Origin: Xiphydria camelus
Taxonomy: Eukaryota; Arthropoda; Insecta; Hymenoptera; Xiphydriidae
Direction: 5' to 3'
DNA length: 64,000 nucleotides
Assembly: GCA_963678675.1 (NCBI GenBank)
Contig: OY783195.1
Span: 20,416,912 to 20,480,911, forward strand
Both the position numbers and the translations under genes were made by a program. Within the stretch, counting starts at the first letter, position 1; every line of letters starts with the position of its first letter. The notes under the pieces were generated by a model that did no database searches, was not told where the DNA came from, and saw only the letters and a program-made list of their open reading frames with translations. This document shows, in pieces, positions 55,600 to 64,000 of the stretch.

Positions 55600-56878
55600 T
55601 ATCGCGGTGATGCTCATTGTTAAGGATCGATATTCAGAATTGCGACCATCGTTTGTCAGAACAGTGACATTTGAAAAGCCGATCATGACCTGCAATATTC
55701 GTGCAGGTGAGACATATTATGTATTCACCTGAATTTAAGAGCCATATAACTAGTTTAATACAGCAGAGCGTACGGTCGCAAGTAAAAGGTGTACTACTTA
55801 AAGGTCTCCTAGCTCTGGTACATTTTTTGAGTCTATGGCAATGGCAACTTTTGATCAGGAGGTCATAAACTACAATATATGTGAAGTACGCGAGAATTTC
55901 AGTACTGAACCAGTTTCCATAAGATTTGTGCGCTAAAACAATGCAAATACACGAAAAAAATTAGAAAAATTAGAAAAATCAGACATTAAAAAATTTAAAT
56001 CTATTCACACGCACGCACACACTCGCGCATAAGTATACGGAGGCAAGCACGTGCTCACAAGATCGCACATGATCTTGAGTGCGTGTTTGAATTAGCTGAA
56101 AAAGAGCGTATGGTTTCGAGTAAAAAGCGGTAACTAAAGTCTCCCCCCCAGAACTGCTTATTTTTTGTCTGACCGGGTGATACCTGAATCAGTAGCTCAC
56201 CAACTACAAAATACGTGATTTTTACCAAAATTCACAGAAAACCTGATTTTATATGATTATTTCAATCCGTTAGACCGTATGACGGAAAGCAAAAAAAGTA
56301 TGAATTTTAAGGTCTCAAAACTCAAAAACTGCCCATTTTCCGTTGTTGCGGCAATGATAACTTCTGATCAGAACATCAAGATCTACAACATATGTGAAGC
56401 CCAGCCAAATCCACCGGTACCCAGTTCAGATAAGGTTTGTTTGTATTTTTTTTGGCACGTGCCACCAAATCAAAAAATCTGAAAAAATTTGAAAGTAATA
56501 ATGATGCGAAGACGCGTGTGTGAACAAAAATTATAATAGCACCCTTTAGAGCATTGGTGGAAAGAGCACTTTTTAAAATTGTTTATTTTTAAAAAATTTG
56601 AATTTCGCGCCAAATGCGATACAATATTTTTTTCTGAGTTCCCTTTAAGGACCCTTATGTTCCAGAATGTTTTCCAGATTTTTGGTCCATTACGTGAGCA
56701 GCAAGAAATTTTTAATGTTTAACTACATTTCTCAACAAATCTCTGCTCCTTCTTAACTTTTTGGAATAGTAAAATTGCTAAAATTTTTTCTCGTCCGGGA
56801 GAGTGTTTTGGTGCCCATTTCGTGTTATTCCCTTTATGGGCGTTTTTGAAGTGCTTATCCGGCTAGATCCTTTATTAT

Positions 56879-58759
<1,881 letters not shown>

Positions 58760-58980
58760 CACTGGTCAACAAAATTACATTTTTTTTCTGTAACACGAAC
58801 CAGACCAGGTGATTCTTATAGATTTACTAGCAGCCCGTCGCACGGGTAGATTGTGGATTGATTTTGGTCGCCATTTAATGAATTTTTAGCAGATATCTGT
58901 ACTCATAGGTAGGGAGCCATGCTACGCTAAAAAAACACATGTATTTAATTTAAATTGGAAACTATATTTATTTTATTAAT

Positions 58981-59282
58981 TTATCTTAAGGCCAGCGGAT
59001 AGACAATGTTTTTTATTTTTTTATTTGGAGTAAAAACGTGTAAATTTTTCGGTGTGCCAACTCTGGAGCAAGCCACATACAATTGGCTGTGTGGAAAACA
59101 TGAATTTTCCAAATTTAAGCCAGCAATAGTCAACGATTGACCTTGTGCTTTGTTGATGGTAATAGCAAAAGCAAGACGCAAAGGGAACTGGAGCCGCTTG
59201 AATTCGAACGTTAAATCGTTGGAAATCATAGGTATGCGTGAATGAGGACGTCTTCTCCTTTGAATTTGCTAGTGGTGATTGT
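58981..59282 (-). pseudogene. Helitron Pif1-like helicase, C-terminal fragment
   Basis: The minus strand reads VTITTSKFKGEDVLI (59282-59240), then, after a frameshift, MISNDLTFEFKRLQFPLRLA, FAITINKAQGQSLTIAGLNL and SQLYVACSRVGTPKNLHVFT. These are motifs V and VI of the Pif1-like helicase in the RepHel protein that drives rolling-circle transposition. The upstream Rep nuclease and helicase motifs I-IV are missing. It ends about 150 bp before the element's 3' hairpin, the normal arrangement. Confidence 0.85.
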
Positions 59283-59762
59283 TACCTCGATTAAATTTGG
59301 TTGGCACTAAGGGATTTTTCGTGTAACTGATTTGGAATATTATGTCAGATGTAAGAGATTCCAAATGAAGGTCATGGTCAAGGTCAAATACAATATCACC
59401 ATTGTACAGCCACTAAAAAATCCTAAATCCTACTATCAAAAAGAATTTGTATAGGGCCCATAGCTTTCATGGTACGAAGCCGAACTGTAGTTGACCTCAA
59501 TTTGACCTCCGCTGACCAAAAAGGTCACATGGAAATAATGGTCAAGGACATATTTGAACATGAAATTTCCCGCTCTTTTCATTTCCGGTATATAAAATAG
59601 AGGTTCGGATTTAAAAAAATCAATTTTACCTAGAAGGTCATTGTCAATGTCAGATCCAATATGACCATTAGGTAGCCAGGGAAATATACTAAAAGTTTTA
59701 TATTAAACGTTTTTCTCTAAAATGATTTCCCGCTGAGATAATCAGCTGTGCCTGGACTTTTT

Positions 59763-60150
59763 GAACACCCTGTATAAGATTTACTAACTCAGACACCTTC
59801 GCGGGCATGCGTCCAACCATTCCCCAAAGTTTCATCGCAATCGGATGAACGGTTTAGGAAGGCATAATAATCATCCGTACCGGTACTTTTCGAACACCCT
59901 GTATACGATTTACTAACTCAGAAACCTTCGCGGGCATGCGTCCAACCATTCCCCAAAGTTTCATCGCAATCGGATGAACGGTTTAGGAAGGCATAATAAT
60001 CATCCGTACCGCTACTTTTTGAACACCCTGTATACGACTTACTAACTCAGAAACCTTCGCGGGCATGCGTCCAACCATTCCTCAAAGTTTCATCGCAATC
60101 GGATGAACGCTTTAGGAAGGCATTTGATATTACCTTAAAGGTCACGGTCA
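59763..60150. repeat. 129-bp tandem repeat, three units, with a fourth diverged unit at 60267
   Basis: Units start GAACACCCTGTATA at 59763, 59892 and 60021 and share TCGCGGGCATGCGTCCAACC and GGATGAACGGTTTAGGAAGG; another begins at 60267 after an unrelated-looking 117 bp spacer. A (CAGA)n run follows at about 60376-60408. Confidence 0.85.
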
Positions 60151-60598
60151 AAGTCAAATCCAATACGACCACTGGGTAGCCAAGGGAAAATCCTTAAAGT
60201 TTTGTATTAAACATTTTTCCCTAAAATGTTTTCCCGCTGAGATAATCGGCCGTACCGGGACTTTTGGAACACCCTGTATAAGATTTACTAACTCAGAAGC
60301 CATCGCGGGCATGCGTCCAACCATTTCCCAAAATTTCATCGCAATCGGATGAACGGTTTAGGAAGGCATAAGAGACATACAGACAGACAGACAGACAGAC
60401 AGACAGACGAACATTAATTTTTATATATATAGACCCCCACAAAAACAGATTCTCTGTAAAAAAAAGGCGGCATGTTCATTCAGTGTCAACAAAAATTGAT
60501 ACGTAAAATACTCTCCAAAAAAGATTTGAAATCAATTAAGATCGCCATGTTCAAGTTATATATAAAAAGTAAAAGGCATCATTTGAAAGGGAAATTAT

Positions 60599-60991
60599 TG
60601 TAAATCAAGTGACTACAAAATTCGACTAAAAAATTTATTAAAAAATTTTAATAAAAAAGAACTTGCCGCGTTTAAGTTTTCATATTTTGTCCACTATACC
60701 GAATAATTGGTAGTGCTTGGACGGTGTTAGAGTGATTCATAAATTACACTGCCGAAATCAAATTCAGAGAAATTCAGAAGGCCCCCGCCTGATCGGTTTC
60801 TCGTACGACATTCGGTATACTGGTGGTATCATATAAGTATATGAATTTATTTAAAATCATAAGTCATAAGTATCGAGTATAATTCTATGTCTGAATTTTT
60901 TATTTTGAAAGGAAAAAACGCGGCAAGTTCTTTTTTATTAAAATTTTTTTATAAATTTTTTAGTCGAATTTTGTAGTCACTTGATTTACAA
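60599..60991. mobile_element. 393-bp fold-back element
   Basis: Arms of about 78 bp share AAATCAAGTGACTACAAAAT, ATTCGACTAAAAAATTTAT and AAAAAGAACTTGCCGCGTTT or complements. It abuts, and seems to truncate, the first unit of the 250-bp tandem repeat. Confidence 0.75.
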
Positions 60992-61790
60992 TTCCTACCG
61001 TGGCATTGTACCGCAGAGTTCTAGAGATTTTTAATTCCGGCATATTGGAGGTAAAAAAAATGCATGTATACTGTCAGTACGGGAAGACGGTATATTATCG
61101 GAACGCTGTACAGTTGTACTACCATAATAATATGAAGGGTCCAGTGGAAAAACGATGAGGATCCATTTTTTTCGAAATCGATATTTTAGCGACATCTGTT
61201 AGCTTGTAACATGAAGTATCAACATATCAAACCTTAGAGGGGACGAACACTGAGATTCCACTAAAAACTGTGGTTGAAAATAGGCGGCACAGTGGACTCC
61301 CGTGCGTTGTGAAACTTTAAATGTCGTGTTTCTCAACTTTTAGAAATATGGACCCTCATCGTTTTTCCACTGGACCCTTTATATGCTTTCCCAGATAGAA
61401 AAATGTGCCACAGGATTAGTGCAGTGCCCCCAATATACCGCTAATGTTGATACAGACCTTGTCGAAGCATGTCATGTCGGTAGAACCTGATATTCCTACC
61501 GTGGCATTGTACCGCAGAGTTCTAGAGATTTTTAATTCCGGCATATTGGAGGTAAACAAAATGCATGTATACTGTCAGTACGGGAAGACGGTATATTATC
61601 GGAACGCTGTACAGCTGTGCTACCATAATAATATGCTTTCCCAGATAGAAAAATGTGCCACAGAATTAGTGCAGTGCCCCCAATATACCGCTAAAGTTGA
61701 TACAGACCTTGTCGAAGCATGTCATGTCGGTAGAACCTGATATTCATACCGTGGCATTGTACCGCAATTCTAGAGAATTCTTTTCTACCT
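60992..61790. repeat. 250-bp tandem repeat, two full units and a partial third
   Basis: Units start TTCCTACCGTGGCATTGTAC at 60992, 61493 and (as TTCATACCG) 61743. Unit 2 is 250 bp; unit 1 is 501 bp because a 245-bp element plus a 6-bp target duplication lies in it. One frame is open across a unit (61444-61740), but 250 is not a multiple of three, so the frame does not continue from unit to unit and I do not call it a gene. Confidence 0.85.
61135..61379. mobile_element. 245-bp MITE with exact empty site
   Basis: Inverted 25-bp ends AAGGGTCCAGTGGAAAAACG plus ATGAG. It is flanked by AATATG and TATATG; the uninterrupted sister repeat unit has a single AATATG at the same place. Confidence 0.85.
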
Positions 61791-61827
61791 AGGTTGATTT
61801 TTGACTGCGGAGAAAAATCAAATTTCC

Positions 61828-62050
61828 ATCAATCCGCCCCGTCCTCGTATGGCGCTGAAAACAAAAAATAGAATAACCACAAAGATATTTGTTCTGTATA
61901 AGGGATGAAAATGAGGTTAAGACAGTCAGTTAGGAAGTAACTTATCTGATGCCACTTCTTCCGAGATACAGATGTCTCCTTTCCTGCTCTTCATGCACCA
62001 GCAACCAGAGAAAAATGACACTGCTTCCGTGCACTATCTTGATTATTAAA
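61828..62050. repeat. Dispersed repeat, second copy of 25020-25250
   Basis: Same orientation and blocks as the 25020 copy; both are followed by an A-rich run (near 25250 and 62047), which would suit a retroposed sequence. Confidence 0.6.
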
Positions 62051-62377
62051 AAAAAATCCAAACGATTTGATAATAGCTAGCTGTCAGAGCGTCTGTCACA
62101 TTCACCACTATTGAGATTCACTACTCCGATTAAACTGAATTTTTACTTTTTATTAACAAGCGCGTCCGAGGATCGAAAAAATGCGAGGGAAATCGTTTCG
62201 CGAATGGAAATATTTTATTAATTTTGAAAAACAACTAAACATTCAAGGAATATATTCTCTCACACACTCTCACATACATTTTTGATGGCGTATGCGTGTG
62301 GCCGCATCTGTGTACACATTTCCGACCATGGCCGAATATCGCCGAAGACAGGCGGAATTTTTGTGAGATTTTGACAT

Positions 62378-63200
62378 ATATACCGCATGTCCTATGGCCA
62401 ACTGCGCAGGTGAGCTGCGACCTGAATTCTTGACTTCGGCAGTATTTATGGTACAATTAGAGTGGGTTTCAGAGGAGTGCGCTGCATAAGAACGAAAAGT
62501 GTCGACTGCTCTTCTAATAGCTGTCAATTCGGGATATCGAAGCGTTTCGTGTAACCTCAAAATCGTAAAGTTTTGAATTAGTAGTGAATAATTTGTAGAA
62601 GTGATGAGAAATAATCATAAATAATCTTCCGAATTGACAGCCATCGGGAAATCAGACGACGCTTTTCGCTCTTACGCTACGTTCTTACGAAAAGTGTGAA
62701 ACGTCTGATCTCCCGATGGCTATCAATTCGGGAGATCGAAGTCTAAGCTCGAAATCGTGAATCTTTGAATAAATGGTAAGTAATGTTCAGAAGTGAGAGT
62801 TAACAATCATTCGGGTTTTTTCGATGTCCAACCGAATTACACGCCTCATGCCTATTTGTTTCAGAAATTATTTCCGCGCTAGCACCGCGCGTGTCTAGGA
62901 AGTAGTTCTACGAAGTGGCGTGAGCGATACCTAAGGTGTCAATTCGGAAGATTATTTATGATTATTTCTGATCACTTCTACAAATTATTCACTATTAATT
63001 CAAAACTTTACGATTTTGAGGTTACACGAAACGTTTCGATCTCCCGAATTGACAGCTATTAGAAGAGCAGTCGACACTTTTCGTTCTTATGCAGCGCTCT
63101 CGTCTGAAGCCCACTCTAACTGTACCACATAAATACTGCCGAAGTCAAGAATTCAGGTCGCAGCTCACCTGCGCGGTTGGCCATAGGACATGCGGTATAT
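62378..63200. mobile_element. 823-bp fold-back element
   Basis: Arms of about 260 bp (62378-62640 and 62940-63200) are inverted, sharing ACCGCATGTCCTATGGCCAA, AATTCTTGACTTCGGCAGTA, and AGTGTCGACTGCTCTTCTAA or complements. The loop has its own mirrored segments with CGGGAxATCxGA motifs. The matching translations on opposite strands here are arm artefacts. Confidence 0.8.
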
Positions 63201-63280
63201 CGCCCGAGAAATCGGATTCTCGACTTTCGAGGCGCGAGGGGCGTGGCTTCGCGTTGCTAAGGAAAAATATCTGTTAATAT

Positions 63281-63460
63281 GTAACTTACAACATTTACTC
63301 TGGTCTCTATCGATAGAGAATAGTCGATTTATATGGCGTAACTAAGCATAGTTTTGGTTATAACCATATATTTATTGAGAAAATTCGATGTTAAAATTGA
63401 GGGGTGAAGGGGGCAGACATTTTTCCTGTAAAGATACACGGGTTCTCGCGGCGACAGCGC
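63281..63460. repeat. Dispersed repeat, second copy of 17030-17220
   Basis: Same orientation; shares TATAACCATA, ATTTATTGAGAAAATTCGAT and the GAGGGGTGxAGGGGGCAGAC block. Confidence 0.65.
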
Positions 63461-64000
63461 TGGCGGCGTCGTTCTGACGACTTGAATGAACATGCCGCGA
63501 GACACTACCGTATCTCTTGATGTGCGCTAAAAACGAACCTGACTCTCAAATTTGCGTATCACGTTAGGATTTTGAAATACTTGAGGCTAAATATACGAAA
63601 ATGGGCGATTTTGGCTATATTCACGGGTCTATTACAATGAAACTAAAAAATTTTTCTTAATTGCACTTACAGCATTTGAAAGTGTCGTTTTTGAACTTTT
63701 CAATACATTACTTGATTGTTCCTAAACGATTTTACAAAGCCAAATTTCAGTACGACAAGTCGATCGTTTAGGTCCACCGCGCCACGCGCCTAAATGTATC
63801 AGGCGCGTGGTGCGGTGGACCTACATCAAATTTGAGAGTCAGATTCGTTTTTAGCGCACATAAATCTATAAGAATCACCTGGTCTGGTTCGTGTAACAAA
63901 ATCACTGTTGACCAGTGTAATTAGTTCCTGATATTGTGTAACAATTTGCCCCAACATATACCAACGATATTCTATATTCCGATCTATTTAGCAATTATTA

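Larger units (their letters stand above)
52878..56878. mobile_element. 4 kb giant hairpin element in the CASK intron
   Basis: The left arm (52878 to about 54267) and right arm (about 55660 to 56878) are inverted copies of roughly 1 kb, for example GCCGGATAAGCACTT, TGGGCACCAAAACACTCTC, GAGCGTATGGTTTCGAG, and TGATCAGGAGGTCATAAACT or complements. The left arm is interrupted by small palindromic elements at 53121-53528, and the centre by a mariner-type MITE at 54709-55599. No enzyme gene was found. Confidence 0.75.
58827..63520 (-). mobile_element. Helitron-ended insertion, 4.7 kb
   Basis: On the minus strand the 3' end is a CCCGT-gcg-ACGGG hairpin, then CTGCTAG at 58827 followed by host T. The 5' end begins TC at 63520, preceded by host A. 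The right arm of the split TIR element gives the empty site ATTTA|TGTGCGC, so the insertion lies exactly between A and T, as Helitrons do. A helicase remnant is near the 3' end. A second possible 5' end (TCTATATATATAAAAATTAA) is at 60433. Confidence 0.65.
58760..63917. mobile_element. TIR element (CACTGGTCAACA ends) split by a Helitron-ended insertion
   Basis: The left end (58760-58826) CACTGGTCAACA..TAACACGAACCAGACCAGG mirrors the right end (about 63845-63917). The left arm resumes at 63521 with TGTGCGCTAAAAACGAA, which mirrors about 63840-63863. Near the centre GGTCCACCGCGCCACGCGCC and its mirror (63771-63823) form an inner hairpin. Without the insertion the element is only about 460 bp. 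Confidence 0.75.

Noticed and set aside
59763..60150. CRISPR array (regular 129-bp repeats)
   Set aside because: The repeats are contiguous with no unique spacers, and this is an animal genome; it is an ordinary minisatellite within a Helitron region.
62235..63277. A conserved protein (identical peptide on both strands)
   Set aside because: The shared peptide comes from the two inverted arms of one fold-back element.

Overview
The window is A+T-rich animal DNA from an arthropod, most likely an insect. The only conventional host gene is the 3' part of CASK (Drosophila Caki/CamGUK), a membrane-associated guanylate kinase scaffold. Four phase-consistent exons on the + strand (37931-38050, 43372-43494, 46062-46169, 57758-57933) encode the protein-4.1-binding hook segment and most of the guanylate-kinase-like domain. 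The protein matches insect CASK, including an insect-type Asp-Pro-x-Phe linker. The transposon mix (many mariner and TTAA-site elements, a Helitron, PIF/Harbinger) would suit a hymenopteran such as an ant, but that is a guess. Earlier exons (CaM kinase, L27, PDZ, SH3) and the last exon are not in the window.

Everything else is intron or flanking DNA packed with transposable-element debris. Region 1-7290 holds a Helitron 3' end, three fold-back or TTAA elements, and a Jockey-type LINE split by a 1.6 kb Tc1-like element. Region 7290-10210 is a long-inverted-repeat element with a decayed cysteine-rich protein gene, itself hit by a mariner-type element. Region 11590-13985 is four elements nested in one another. 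Region 14000-24000 holds many hairpin MITEs, a probable solo LTR and a mariner transposase pseudogene. Region 24000-31300 holds a TA-site element with TGACGT-rich ends that encloses a 5S-rRNA-derived SINE, a large GA/GGGAGA microsatellite, and more mariner-type elements. Region 31297-34590 is a second 5S-derived SINE split by a 3.1 kb long-TIR element, which carries a relative of the protein at 8-8.7 kb and is itself split by a PIF/Harbinger-like element with TGTTGGCAACA arrays.

The CASK introns (38-64 kb) contain a mariner element holding a Harbinger-type element that holds three chained TTAA elements. Next to it is a 2 kb TTAA-bounded composite with a YqaJ-type nuclease fragment and a THAP exon. 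Further on are a 4 kb giant hairpin, and a 4.7 kb Helitron-ended insertion that splits another TIR element exactly between A and T.

The host exons work together as one transcript. The elements appear to be passengers, many of them datable relative to each other by nesting. The most promising candidates for something undescribed are the TTAA element family with THAP and YqaJ genes (43589-45578, with a deletion derivative at 42413-42742) and the two long-TIR elements that share an uncharacterised LPxT/AAxQH protein with a cysteine-rich/acidic tail. All coordinates were read by eye; repeat boundaries are usually good to a few bases where target duplications are named, and to tens of bases otherwise.
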